Assembly: GCA_046309355.1 (NCBI GenBank)
Contig: JBKCPL010000062.1
Coordinates: forward strand, 3,252 to 67,251
DNA length: 64,000 bases
DNA from: CAYSBE01 sp046309355
GTDB taxonomy: Bacteria; Bacteroidota; Bacteroidia; UKL13-3
Direction: 5' to 3'
Each line of letters opens with the position of its first letter. The first letter of the stretch is position 1. Both the position numbers and the translations under genes were made by a program. This document shows positions 26,801-34,570 of this stretch, one piece after another. The notes under the pieces are model-generated. The model saw only the letters and a list, made by a program, of their open reading frames with translations, was not told the origin of the DNA and searched no databases.

Positions 26801-28454
26801 AACATTTACCATAAACCTGCGAGCCGATGGCGATATGGAAGGTTTGGCAGCATGGATTGATTACAATGATGACGGTGACTTTGACGATCCTGATGAATTC
26901 ATCGCCACCTTTGCTCCCAGTATGGGTGTAGTGAATTCATCGCCTGTTACAGTACCGCTGCAAACGATTACAGGCATAACACTGCGTATGCGTGTTCGCG
27001 CTATCTTTAACACACTCATTGGTGCTTCACAATCGTGCACGGCAGTGCAGTGGGGTGAAACGGAAGATTTTCAGGTACAAATTTTACCTGCACCTACACC
27101 TACCACGTATGTTTGGAATCAAACAACACCGGCTAACTTCAATACAGCTTCAAACTGGACACCGGCCAGAGCAGCTACTAATTTAAACGACCGACTTGTA
27201 TTTAACTCGGGTGGTGTAGTAACAGTAAACACATTGCCCACGCAGCGTGTAGCAAGTCTCGAACTGCTTAATGGAACAACGCTGCAGTTGCAATCAACGT
27301 CACAAAACACATTGACTGCAACCGATTCACTATACTTAACTTCGGGTAAAGTTGTTACAGATGCGAACACCAATATGTGCATCGGACGCAGAAATTTTGC
27401 CGGTGTACTAACCGGATCTGGATATGTGAACGGTATTTTAGTAAGATGGATAACAGGTACAGGCACCTACACGTTCCCGATTTATGACATGGATACTAAC
27501 CGTCAGGTTACTGTGATCGTAACAGCAGCACCTACCGAGCCAGGCACTTTGGCCGCTCGTTTTGTTCGCGGACAACCGTCAACCAACGGGTTGCCATTAA
27601 CAGATGGCAGTATTCTGGTGAATCGTGTGGCACAAAACGGTGTATGGCGCTTAACATCCGGGAATAATCTTGGATCGTTACAATATAATCTGACCGTTCG
27701 TGCAGATTCGTTTGCCGGTGTATACAATGTTGCCGGTTTAAGTCTGTTGCGTAGAGACAATAATACTGCGGCATGGACAGTGAGCGGAAACTATGTAGCT
27801 GCTACCGGCAGTAGGTATACGCCACTGGTTAGTCGTACCAATCTTTCTAGTCTTGGTGAATTTACCTTGGGCAGCGATACTGCAATGAATCCGCTACCGG
27901 TTGAGTGGCTTAAATTTACAGGACACGTTTCGCACACGCATGCGGTATTGCGATGGGCTACCGCTACCGAAAAAAATAACAGCCACTTTATTGTTCAACG
28001 TTCGGCAGATGCAGTAAACTTTACCACCATAGGATACGTGAAAGGAAAAGGAAATTCGGTATCCGTGACTGATTATGAATATACGGATGACCAGGTTTTC
28101 ACGCAAACACCATCTGCATACTACCGACTGATACAAGAAGACCTAGACGGCACACAATCGTTTAGCAGAATTATTTATTTGACGGCCACACCACAAAACG
28201 AGCTATTACAGGTTATTCCCAATCCATTCAACAAAGCACCTGATATGGTATTTAGCAGTGCAACGAATGAAACAGTTGCCGTGTTGATTACCGACATCAG
28301 CGGACGAACACTCGCCACACAAACTGTGTATGTGCAGGAAGGAATAAACCGCATACAAGTATCATCTGTAAGCACACTGCCCGCAGGCATTTATTTCATA
28401 TCACTGAGTGGAGTTGAAAGCAGAACCTGCAGGGTTATCAAACTTCACGATTAA
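20868..28454 (+). CDS. Giant modular T9SS surface protein with GEVED repeats (copy 2)
   Basis: A 2,528-residue protein from ATG 20868; this start gives a clean signal peptide (MNTGIKILFTVILLSFGLKP VEAQ), whereas ATG 20841 adds nine residues and lies upstream of the -7 element. The domain order equals copy 1: choice-of-anchor J (about 25-211), beta-rich region with GNWNLPANWVGGVVP, then three modules of two BNR-associated-like domains and one GEVED each (GEVED at about 1018-1165, 1467-1623, 1924-2071; Ca2+-type loops such as DWNEDGDFVD and DYNDDGDFDD), VWNQTTPANF, Fn3-like segment and T9SS tail (IPNPFN near 2445). It is a paralogue of the preceding gene, probably from a tandem duplication followed by divergence. 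The likely role is a surface adhesin or matrix component; the ligand is unknown. Confidence 0.85.
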   Translation: MNTGIKILFTVILLSFGLKPVEAQVYLAESFENAFTGNPAAPAGWSQSRIRPVVTSAERDWVRNTFSVGAWAITGGTLPPSPGAFHGNSVLFLQDIGFGGAASPLTERRISSPAMNLSTATSPYVRFYLFYPQDPCLNINLRVVISPDNGTTWHTLSNIMSGLNTTTSPNQWAKINVPIPARYRTTQTRVGFATVNRNGANNIFIDSVSVLEYTPTTITSAASGNWNLPANWVGGVVPTSDHNVVISSGHTITVTVGLASGGVRCQNLTINSGGTLTYGANGSQLLQVFGDVTVSGTLSALNATNGRILYVGKNFTINTGGVATFNTGNSTLGTSAPLANLPLNTSGIVFCNSDSATFTNAGTLAGSRVNNIWHLGSNDAVFRYNDSVSVPLTFTLINGRVDANSRLTLGNAAVANTVNYVWRTNGSFTSAPVFNNTNINIRWMLYLSVFQSTVTPTTLIAGEEHRNNSGRVIEGYLTMNTHNNVELQYPLSFSALHTPFLQLQRGILLTSQANPLIFSSNYAGTTALAPSTINPNPTNHGSYVVGSIQINRPTTGNLQVSLPFGIGSAFNGIAPNGNQARTITINPGTNWNGESFLCTYSSGNATSRNVTGNLTTTMSNKMLRIQPLNGDLPTNTVVSLTAINYPFGNSDSLVGQQGQMFVVQGNSPNGPWVQRSSTNGLVSPFVSNTLYTLNTAATSPGPISPLSSNGQYFRFATSAPVMQYTSSSAQRVTGNVSVGTANMPMLRIRVDISGIVPINITGLNLSTAGTSNTAAIANVKVFYTGTDSTFNTLLPFGNPVATPSGAFTVSGNSQLRTGANFFWIAYDVATGAAQGDSLIVQCSSVIVADTARTVTMPNASFRIVGTSMAFISANAFQTVTSKVFTGSFNNEILRLEVLMSDTGAPVPITQMQFRTLGSANPLTNITTATVYYTGGSAVFSPNIPLGNFSSPNDTFIVSGQLNLRNGMNYFWLAYDISSTASITDSVDGVFISLGVNGNNIAPISTTPAGNRKIKAQYCLPTYTLGCASDFISRVRLETIDNITTCNSQGFYTYFSSITPPTLLAGRTYTLKLNFNSEPNQFARAWADWNEDGDFVDSGEDLGIQTPANAGTGGMASITFTVPCTATNSVTRLRIRGGDDAQPQANQSCGASSNAYGEGEDYDINVVSGNREHLGNTALQQTGGAPASTLNTAILRVPVKVKVTNCNPGVINEFRFRTTGTTNTADILNAKLYKTGSSPVFSVANLLGTVASPSGVFSFVVNDSAVNDTNNYWLTYDIASTAPNGNLLDAVLDSVRVFNSWFIPANGNPSGSRTVATPMSFIGASAVHPTPDRVERGSANNPMLRMMVRTTSFGAPINATQFTLSTAGSQNTFFNLDSIIVWYTGSNAEFENPVLFGGVGMQTGTFTVSGIQSLNNDTNYFWVTYNIPPFASIGDTMDAEFINVTIGGTLQTTSSGNPAGFRIIRAAYCAAEAAGGTDAEIVGTYIGPLSNASNCSTTGGPGSIQNSYSNFTQILPATTFIMGKTYPFSINTSTCNGSFDAVLGIWVDLNQDGDFNDAGEELHMSPVFAYGANVIRTGTITIPCTALSGRTRLRVIMNETSSGPISACGSYTFGETEDYLINLVNVPTSYISSTVFQQSGSAPFGGVDVPVLRVPVVANANSCQPGTITRLFFTTAGTTTTSDILSAKLYKTGSSATFNTNTLLGTVTSPSGLFSFLLTDTVLDDTNNYWLAYDVSLTATGSNLLDATCDSILAFGSRFIPAVTNPAGALSVTAPMTFVDANALHPTLQVINSPSANNQMLRIMIRMSATGAPVPVSQFNLSTNGSQNPLVNADSIIVWYTGSGSAFTSPVFFGGVGPRSGNFSITGLQPLLNDTNYFWITYRVPQTAIIGDSLDAELINIVVNGVIRTPINGAPAGKRRIKNSYCIPVITTGCGFDILDLVTTTGATTNLTNSSTGCNGNPNSYQFNTSQTLVITQGATFTINLRADGDMEGLAAWIDYNDDGDFDDPDEFIATFAPSMGVVNSSPVTVPLQTITGITLRMRVRAIFNTLIGASQSCTAVQWGETEDFQVQILPAPTPTTYVWNQTTPANFNTASNWTPARAATNLNDRLVFNSGGVVTVNTLPTQRVASLELLNGTTLQLQSTSQNTLTATDSLYLTSGKVVTDANTNMCIGRRNFAGVLTGSGYVNGILVRWITGTGTYTFPIYDMDTNRQVTVIVTAAPTEPGTLAARFVRGQPSTNGLPLTDGSILVNRVAQNGVWRLTSGNNLGSLQYNLTVRADSFAGVYNVAGLSLLRRDNNTAAWTVSGNYVAATGSRYTPLVSRTNLSSLGEFTLGSDTAMNPLPVEWLKFTGHVSHTHAVLRWATATEKNNSHFIVQRSADAVNFTTIGYVKGKGNSVSVTDYEYTDDQVFTQTPSAYYRLIQEDLDGTQSFSRIIYLTATPQNELLQVIPNPFNKAPDMVFSSATNETVAVLITDISGRTLATQTVYVQEGINRIQVSSVSTLPAGIYFISLSGVESRTCRVIKLHD
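23025..27080 (+). repeat. Three tandem BNR-BNR-GEVED modules (copy 2)
   Basis: The GEVED domains begin at about 23919, 25267 and 26638 (periods 1348 and 1371 bases), each preceded by a pair of BNR-associated-like domains. GEVED 1 and 3 share a different opening (YCLPTYTLGC, YCIPVITTGC) from GEVED 2 (YCAAEAAGG), which resembles those of copy 1, so the modules have been shuffled or diverged since the gene duplication. Confidence 0.75.
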
Positions 28455-28476
28455 TACTAATCGGAGATTATTACAA

Positions 28477-28506
28477 AGGAGGTCCAGTAATTGACCTCCT
28501 TTTTTT
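28477..28506 (+). terminator. Rho-independent terminator after giant gene copy 2
   Basis: An 8-bp stem (AGGAGGTC at 28477-28484 with GACCTCCT at 28493-28500) is followed by six or more T residues. It sits 23 bases after the stop codon. Confidence 0.88.
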
Positions 28507-28521
28507 ATGCCTGCTGGGTAT

Positions 28522-28529
28522 TACATTTG
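28522..28529 (+). promoter_or_regulatory. -7 element upstream of the formiminotransferase-cyclodeaminase gene
   Basis: TACATTTG matches TAnnTTTG exactly, 24 bases before ATG 28554 and immediately downstream of the terminator of the preceding gene. A TTG at 28491-28493 is 28 bases away, too far for the usual -33 position. Confidence 0.45.
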
Positions 28530-28553
28530 AATCCGAATAATTGTGTAAAGTAT

Positions 28554-30248
28554 ATGGAAAATACAACTCAGCTTATTGAATGTGTTCCCAATTTCAGTGA
28601 GGGAAAAGATATGTCAGTTATACAGCAAATAACAGATGCCATACAATCTGTTGAAGGAGTGAAGTTGCTTGATGTTGATCCGGGTAAGGCTACTAACCGC
28701 ACTGTAGTTACCTTTGTAGGACCTCCGCAGGCTGTAGTGGATGCTGCGTTTTTAGGCATTCAAAAAGCTGCTGAACTCATTGACATGAGTAAACACACAG
28801 GCGAACATCCGCGAATGGGTGCAACTGATGTATGCCCACTCATACCTGTATCCGGTATAAGCATGGAAGAAACTGCACAGTGGTCGCATAAACTGGCTGA
28901 ACGTGTCGGAAATGAACTCTCCATACCCGTCTATTTGTACGAATATGCTCAAGCCAATGAGGCACGTAAAAACTTATCGGTGATACGAGCCGGAGAATAC
29001 GAAGGCTTCTTCGATAAAATAAAACTACCTGAATGGAAACCCGATTTTGGCCCTTCTCAATTTCCTGCCAAAACCGGTGCAACAGTTATAGGTGCACGTG
29101 ATTTTTTAATTGCTTACAACGTAAACCTGAATACATCCTCTGTACGTTTGGCGAACTCTGTTGCCTTTGATGTGCGTGAGGCTGGTCGGGTAAAACGTGA
29201 AGGCAATCCTATAACCGGCAAAGTGGTAAAAGACGAACAGGGCAATGATGTGCGCATACCCGGCAGTTGTAAGGCTGTAAAAGCGATAGGCTGGTATATT
29301 GAGGAATATGGTGTTGCACAGATTTCGATGAATCTTACCAATTACAAAATCACTCCATTGCATATTGCTTTTGATGAAGTATGTAAAAGTGCAACGCAAA
29401 GAGGACTTCGGGTTACCGGCTCGGAACTGGTGGGATTAATACCGCTTAAAGCTATGCTGGATGCAGGCAACTATTTTCTTAAAAAACAAGGTCGTTCAAC
29501 AGGAGTTAGCGAGCACGAACTGATTCATATAGCCATTAAATCGCTGGGACTAGCAGAGCTTGGGCCATTTGACGCAGATAAAAAGATCATAGAATACCGC
29601 ATGCGGGACACTGCGAAAGAGAAATTGATATCGATGAATCTGAAATCATTTGCCAATGAAACAGCCAGCGATAGTCCTGCCCCTGGTGGAGGGTCCATAA
29701 GCGCTTATACAGGTTCGCTGGGTGCTGCATTGGGCACCATGGTAGCTAATTTGTCGGCCGGTAAACGTGGGTGGGAAGATCAAACTCCGTACTTCAGTGA
29801 CTGGGCTGAAAAGGGGCAACAACAAAAAGATGCCTTATTGAAATTAGTGGATGAGGATACACATGCCTTCAATCGCATCATGAATGCCTTTGGCATGCCC
29901 AAAACGACTGATGACGAAAAGAAAATACGTGCTCATGCCATAGAAGAAGCCACGAAATATGCATGCGAAATTCCTCTACAGATTATGAAAGCGGCATACC
30001 ATACGTTACCTCTTTTGGCTGCAATGGTCGATAAAGGAAATCCAAATTCAATAACAGATGCGGGTGTAGGTGCACTGTGCGTAAAAACAGCCGTTCGTGG
30101 CGCTTATTTCAATGTGTTGGTTAATGCCAAGGGGTTAAAAGACCGCGCTTATGCAGAAAAAATCATAGCTGAGGCAAAAAATATAGTAGAAAAAAATCAT
30201 GCAGAGGCAGATGCGATAGCAGCAAAGGTGGAATCAGCTATTTTGTAA
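28554..30248 (+). CDS. ftcD: Bifunctional glutamate formimidoyltransferase / formimidoyl-THF cyclodeaminase
   Basis: A 564-residue protein from ATG 28554; the upstream ATG at 28491 lies in the preceding terminator and is rejected. Residues about 1-330 are the formiminotransferase (ECVPNFSEGKD at the start, TGEHPRMGATDVCPLIPV with the catalytic His, GIQKAAELIDM). Residues about 360-564 are the all-helical cyclodeaminase (ETASDSPAPGGGSISAYTGS, LGAALGTMVANLSAGKR). The enzyme transfers the formimino group from N-formimino-glutamate to tetrahydrofolate and cyclises it to methenyl-THF with ammonia release, the end of histidine degradation. In many bacteria the two activities are separate proteins; here they are fused as in animals. 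No other hut gene is in the window. Confidence 0.92.
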   Translation: MENTTQLIECVPNFSEGKDMSVIQQITDAIQSVEGVKLLDVDPGKATNRTVVTFVGPPQAVVDAAFLGIQKAAELIDMSKHTGEHPRMGATDVCPLIPVSGISMEETAQWSHKLAERVGNELSIPVYLYEYAQANEARKNLSVIRAGEYEGFFDKIKLPEWKPDFGPSQFPAKTGATVIGARDFLIAYNVNLNTSSVRLANSVAFDVREAGRVKREGNPITGKVVKDEQGNDVRIPGSCKAVKAIGWYIEEYGVAQISMNLTNYKITPLHIAFDEVCKSATQRGLRVTGSELVGLIPLKAMLDAGNYFLKKQGRSTGVSEHELIHIAIKSLGLAELGPFDADKKIIEYRMRDTAKEKLISMNLKSFANETASDSPAPGGGSISAYTGSLGAALGTMVANLSAGKRGWEDQTPYFSDWAEKGQQQKDALLKLVDEDTHAFNRIMNAFGMPKTTDDEKKIRAHAIEEATKYACEIPLQIMKAAYHTLPLLAAMVDKGNPNSITDAGVGALCVKTAVRGAYFNVLVNAKGLKDRAYAEKIIAEAKNIVEKNHAEADAIAAKVESAIL

Positions 30249-30256
30249 ATAGTTTA

Positions 30257-30286
30257 TTTGTTTTCCCCATTTATTCTGTAATTTTA
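30257..30286 (+). promoter_or_regulatory. Candidate promoter of the LamG T9SS gene
   Basis: TTTG at 30257-30260 is followed after 18 bases by TAATTTTA (30279-30286), one mismatch from TAnnTTTG. The gene starts at 30312, 26 bases downstream. Confidence 0.35.
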
Positions 30287-30311
30287 CGTACCAATTAAAC
30301 CACGTCAAGTT

Positions 30312-33300
30312 ATGGAAAAAAAAGTACTCCTCCGTCTCGTGCTGGCAATGTTGACTTTAGCAGTAAGTCAATATACAAATGCTCAGCTTACCACCAATTA
30401 TCCGGCCTCTAATCATATCGTAGTCACGGGTACGCCTTACACCGACCTGGGAACTACGGGTAGTATTATCAGCACACTAAACACAGATGATGCGTTGTCA
30501 TCGGCTGTGCCCATCGGTTTCTCATTTACATTTAATGGTGCCAGTTACACCGAATTTATTTTGTCAACGAATGGATTTATAAAAATGGGTAACGTAGCAC
30601 CATCATCGGCTGCCCTTTTTTATGCCGGACCGCAAAGCTCGGGTGCCGGTACAGGTGGGGCAGCGAATAGCACCAATACACTTGATACTGCTTTAATCAT
30701 TCCATTTAATCACGATCTTATAGGAGCAAGTGGTGCAGAATACCGTGTAAGTACAACGGGTAGTGTGGGTTCGCGTATCTGTACTATACAATTTAAGAAT
30801 CTAACCGAAAAAAATACAACTATCGCTATTCAGTACGCTATTATTAATTTCCAAATCAAGCTATACGAGGGTACAAATGTTATTGACTTTGTATGGGGGC
30901 CATTTACTGCTAGTACAAACACTTCAGCTTTTCGCAGTGCGTTGTGCGGTTTAAAAGGCAGCGGAGCAACGGCTACAAATTTATTAACCGTAACTAAAGG
31001 AAGCGTAACTGCATGGAACCTGCCTACTTTTCAAAATGGAAATTATACCGGCAACGCATTAAATTACGGAAACAATGTCGGTTCTACAAGACCCCTTCCG
31101 GTAGCCGGTACTATATATCGTTTTATACCTGTTTATGCCAATGATATAGCCGTACGCCAAGTTTATACCTTAGGTAAAATGCCTAAAGCGTATACATCAC
31201 CTCACTTTGTGCGTGCAGCCATTCGCAATAGCGGAACTTCAGCTAGTACAGGATTCTACATCAAACTGCAGGTAACAGGTGCAAATCCGTTTATAGACAG
31301 TTTACTGGTTACCGGTATGAATCCGAATGTCGATACGATTGTGACCTTTGCCGGACACAGTCCTACAACAAACGGATACGATACGGTGAGGGTATTTGTT
31401 GACCCCGATGACAATTCTTTTAACAACAGCCGTATTTCAATACGAGATGTTAACAACGTGATTTATTCATATGCCGACCCTTCTGTTCCATCGGCAGGCG
31501 GTGTAGGTTTTACCGGAGCAAGTGGTGATTTTGTGGCAAAATTCCCTTACTCGGGTGTAATCAACGCTATTAATCAGGTGGGTGTTAATTTTAACACAGG
31601 TGGAAATACATTGCGTATTGGCATTTGGAACAGAAATACCGGAACCGGATTGCCCGGCACGCTGCTGTGGCAGTCGTCTCCATTTGTAACTATAGCCGGC
31701 CTCAATACCATCCCGGTTAATCCTCCCGTGGCGATTTCCGATACCTTCTTTGTGGGCGTAATTCAAATCGGAACGGTGAATGCCGCATTCTCTTTTCAAA
31801 ATGAAAACCCCATACGAAATCAAACATTTTATTACACCTCTCCCACCGGAACAAGTTCGTGGATTGACTTTTTTGCGACAGCCAGTGCATTTAGGTTCAT
31901 GATCGAGCCACGCTTGCAATCGCCAGATGATATGGGAGTAACTGATATTCTATATCCATGCCCTGTATTGCCTGCGGGCCAGCCAGCCATCATTCCCAGT
32001 GTGCGAATATTTAACTATGGCGCACTGGCTCAAACAGCTGTAAAAATTAAATGTGCTATTTTCAATGCAACAGGTAACCGTGTGTATATCGACTCAACCA
32101 CGACTGGTACAGTAAACTCAGGCAATTATAGTATCATCAATTTTACGGATACGTTTTCTACCTTTACACCGGGTAATTATACGATTAAATCGTGGAGTGA
32201 GTTGATAGGTGATGGGTCTCTGGTAAACGACACCGCCACATCGCTTCTCACCATTACGAATATTCCCAACATAAAATCAGCAGGTACATTTCTGAATTTT
32301 GATGGTGCCGATGACCATATTGTGGTTGCCAATAATCCGTCTATTTCACCCGCTGCAGAATTGAGTATTGAAGCCTGGATTAATCCGACTAACTTTATCA
32401 CTAACCGCACCATTGTTTCTAAGGACTCTGCTGGGTTGAACCGTTCTTACCGGTTATTTATTAACACAACAGGGAATCTGGTATTTACCGTAAACACCTC
32501 ATCAGGTTTGGCAACAGCTGTTTCTTCTACCATCATTCCTACAGCCAGCTGGACACACGTTGCAGCAACCTTTGACGGTGCCAACCTGCGTTTGTATGTA
32601 AACGGAGATACAGCCGGTGCATCTATTCAAATTGGAACTATAAACTCATCAACAACCGGGCTATATGTTGGGAAAAATGGCCCCTCGGTGAACGAGTTAT
32701 GGGTAGGCGGAATCGATGAATTAAAAATTTGGAACATAGCATTAACCGAAAGCGAAATACGCAGACGCATGCATACCCGATTACCCAATTTAGCCAGCAC
32801 AAATCTTCGCTTGTATTTCCGTTTTGACGAGGGTCTCAACAATCCCATATTATCTGATGCATCAGGCAACTGCAATAGCGGAACCACGGTAAACATGGAC
32901 GTACAAAATTCTACTACCGCTCCTGCAGTATTTATTTCAACCATACCCATTGGTACACCTGCGGTTGTTGATACACTCATTGGCGGTTCGGGTACCTATG
33001 TATTAACTGGGGGTGCGCTAAACATGAATTTCTTTAACTACCTGGGGTCTGAAAATTATGTATTGCATAAATTTGATACGGTGTACAGCACGTTGCCAAC
33101 TGTAAATCCCGGTGGAGTAACTGCTTCCACTCCGCTTACATGGATTCTGTACCGATATGGTCTTGCAACGTATGACAGTATTTACGCCAGTTTCTTATTG
33201 GGTCCGGGTTACATACTGGGTACCGGTACCGTTAATGACATACATCTATTCAGAAGAGGAAATGGTAACGGGGGCGGATGGACACTATATCAAAATCCGG

Positions 33301-33965
33301 CATCTGCCATAAGCACCAGTCCTCAATCAGCTACATTTAAATTTACAGCGGCTTCACAATTCCGTTTTCAATTCAATGTTGCCGGAAATAACAACCCATT
33401 GCCAGTGAGTATGGGTCAGCTTATGGGAAGAGCCACCGCATTGAATGCTGAACTAAACTGGGAAGTATACAGCGAATTGAACAATAAAGGATTTGAAATA
33501 GAACGTTCGCTGGATGGTGTGGTGTTCGAAAAAATTGGATTTGTAAACGGTAGAATGAACAGCAATGAACCTACACTGTATACGTTTATTGATGAAGGTA
33601 TTTTTGCCAAAGCAGGAGTGGTAGGTTACTACCGCATTCGTCAGGTAGATGCAGATGGTACATGGTCTGATTACAGCAATACTGTTCGCATTGCAGGTGG
33701 CGCCACAGCCATACACTCCGTGTCTGTCATTCCTAATCCATTCCATGACCTGACACAAGTAAGTATTGATTTGATGCAATCCGGTTCAGTAGAAATTCAG
33801 TTGCTAGATATAAATGGCAAATTGTTACAGTCCAATCATTACCTGCTGGCTGACGGGCTGCAAACGTTGCCGGTACGGGCTGATAACCTGCAAGCCGGTA
33901 TTTACCTGCTGAAGGTAAAAAAAGCTGATGAAACGGTCACACTGAAGGTTGTTAAATCAAACTAA
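30312..33965 (+). CDS. T9SS-secreted protein with LamG/concanavalin-like domain
   Basis: A 1,217-residue protein with a signal peptide (MEKKVLLRLVLAMLTLAVSQ YTNAQ). Residues about 28-290 form a beta-rich domain containing IGFSFTFNGASYTEFILSTN and NGFIKMG, a layout seen in many secreted Bacteroidota proteins. Residues about 656-825 form a LamG/concanavalin A-like lectin domain (LNFDGADDHIVVANN, SIEAWINP, WTHVAATFDGANLRLYVNG, IDELKIWNIALTESEI). An Fn3-like stretch (LNWEVYSELNNKGFEIERS) and a T9SS type A tail from about 1138 (IPNPFHDL, AGIYLLKVKK) end the protein. It probably binds glycans on the cell surface or is released; no catalytic domain is visible. It is monocistronic, bounded by a terminator. 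Confidence 0.82.
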   Translation: MEKKVLLRLVLAMLTLAVSQYTNAQLTTNYPASNHIVVTGTPYTDLGTTGSIISTLNTDDALSSAVPIGFSFTFNGASYTEFILSTNGFIKMGNVAPSSAALFYAGPQSSGAGTGGAANSTNTLDTALIIPFNHDLIGASGAEYRVSTTGSVGSRICTIQFKNLTEKNTTIAIQYAIINFQIKLYEGTNVIDFVWGPFTASTNTSAFRSALCGLKGSGATATNLLTVTKGSVTAWNLPTFQNGNYTGNALNYGNNVGSTRPLPVAGTIYRFIPVYANDIAVRQVYTLGKMPKAYTSPHFVRAAIRNSGTSASTGFYIKLQVTGANPFIDSLLVTGMNPNVDTIVTFAGHSPTTNGYDTVRVFVDPDDNSFNNSRISIRDVNNVIYSYADPSVPSAGGVGFTGASGDFVAKFPYSGVINAINQVGVNFNTGGNTLRIGIWNRNTGTGLPGTLLWQSSPFVTIAGLNTIPVNPPVAISDTFFVGVIQIGTVNAAFSFQNENPIRNQTFYYTSPTGTSSWIDFFATASAFRFMIEPRLQSPDDMGVTDILYPCPVLPAGQPAIIPSVRIFNYGALAQTAVKIKCAIFNATGNRVYIDSTTTGTVNSGNYSIINFTDTFSTFTPGNYTIKSWSELIGDGSLVNDTATSLLTITNIPNIKSAGTFLNFDGADDHIVVANNPSISPAAELSIEAWINPTNFITNRTIVSKDSAGLNRSYRLFINTTGNLVFTVNTSSGLATAVSSTIIPTASWTHVAATFDGANLRLYVNGDTAGASIQIGTINSSTTGLYVGKNGPSVNELWVGGIDELKIWNIALTESEIRRRMHTRLPNLASTNLRLYFRFDEGLNNPILSDASGNCNSGTTVNMDVQNSTTAPAVFISTIPIGTPAVVDTLIGGSGTYVLTGGALNMNFFNYLGSENYVLHKFDTVYSTLPTVNPGGVTASTPLTWILYRYGLATYDSIYASFLLGPGYILGTGTVNDIHLFRRGNGNGGGWTLYQNPASAISTSPQSATFKFTAASQFRFQFNVAGNNNPLPVSMGQLMGRATALNAELNWEVYSELNNKGFEIERSLDGVVFEKIGFVNGRMNSNEPTLYTFIDEGIFAKAGVVGYYRIRQVDADGTWSDYSNTVRIAGGATAIHSVSVIPNPFHDLTQVSIDLMQSGSVEIQLLDINGKLLQSNHYLLADGLQTLPVRADNLQAGIYLLKVKKADETVTLKVVKSN

Positions 33966-33966
33966 C

Positions 33967-34004
33967 AAAAAACGCCCCCGTGCAAGCACGGGGGCGTTTT
34001 TTTT
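33967..34004. terminator. Bidirectional terminator between convergent genes
   Basis: A strong stem (AAAACGCCCCCGTG with CACGGGGGCGTTTT, loop CAAG) with an A run on the left and an eight-T run on the right serves the plus-strand gene ending at 33965 and the minus-strand gene ending at 34007. Confidence 0.92.
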
Positions 34005-34006
34005 GG

Positions 34007-34456
34007 TTAATGATACATTCCCGGAAACAACGCTTTATCCCAAGGAATTCGTGATAAAATAAGTACATATCCGATTATAAAAAAGATAAGCGCTTTACGG
34101 TGCTTAGCCATAGGATCGGTCGCTTTCTTGCTGAGCGAACGTCCAACCTGAATTAGCACAATAGCAATTATCATTGTAGAAATATGCTCTACCGCTACAA
34201 ACCGGTTAAACTTGTCAGACATTACCGCGCCTGACTTCAGTGCCGCATCCACTACGGGGCTTATAAAATAAAGCACCAAACCTAGTATTAACTGCGTGTG
34301 GCAAAACACCACAAACAATATATGAGATAAGTTTTCCTTTTTGGTAAACTCGCGTCTGTGCATCAAGCCCAGTATCGATTTGGTGATGGCATACAATCCG
34401 AAAAGCAATACGCCCCAGCGTAGCAGGTTGTGTAAATGTAGGAGTCCGTTATACAT
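34007..34456 (-). CDS. Cytochrome b-like four-helix membrane protein
   Basis: With ATG 34456 the protein has 149 residues (MYNGLLHLHNLLRWGVLLFG). The ATG at 34510 would add 18 residues in front of an already complete first segment and is rejected. Four hydrophobic segments are visible, with paired histidines in the first (HLHNLLRW), a further His pair in the second and third (SHILFVVFCH, AVEHIS) and a conserved LSRIPWDKALFPG end. The arrangement resembles the small Bacteroidota proteins often labelled cytochrome B, in which the histidines could ligate haem; haem binding is inferred, not shown. It stands alone, convergent with the preceding gene and divergent from kup. Confidence 0.55.
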   Translation of the reverse strand: MYNGLLHLHNLLRWGVLLFGLYAITKSILGLMHRREFTKKENLSHILFVVFCHTQLILGLVLYFISPVVDAALKSGAVMSDKFNRFVAVEHISTMIIAIVLIQVGRSLSKKATDPMAKHRKALIFFIIGYVLILSRIPWDKALFPGMYH

Positions 34457-34527
34457 ATGTGTTTGATTAAAATGTTCTGGTAAAAGTAGCAATCGAATAT
34501 TCTTTAACAAAGCGTATTAAAATTTTA

Positions 34528-34557
34528 TTGCATGTGATATACTAAACTTTACATTTG
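34528..34557 (+). promoter_or_regulatory. Complete Bacteroidota-type promoter of kup
   Basis: TTG at 34528-34530, a 19-base spacer and TACATTTG at 34550-34557 match both elements of the Bacteroidota housekeeping promoter. The GTG start codon at 34571 is only 13 bases beyond the -7 element, so the 5' leader must be very short. Confidence 0.7.
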
Positions 34558-34570
34558 TGCCGAAATAAGC

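Noticed and set aside
13055..28454. Sialidase (BNR) enzyme call for the giant proteins
   Set aside because: Only BNR-associated N-terminal-like domains are seen; the Asp-box and catalytic residues of sialidases are not recognisable.
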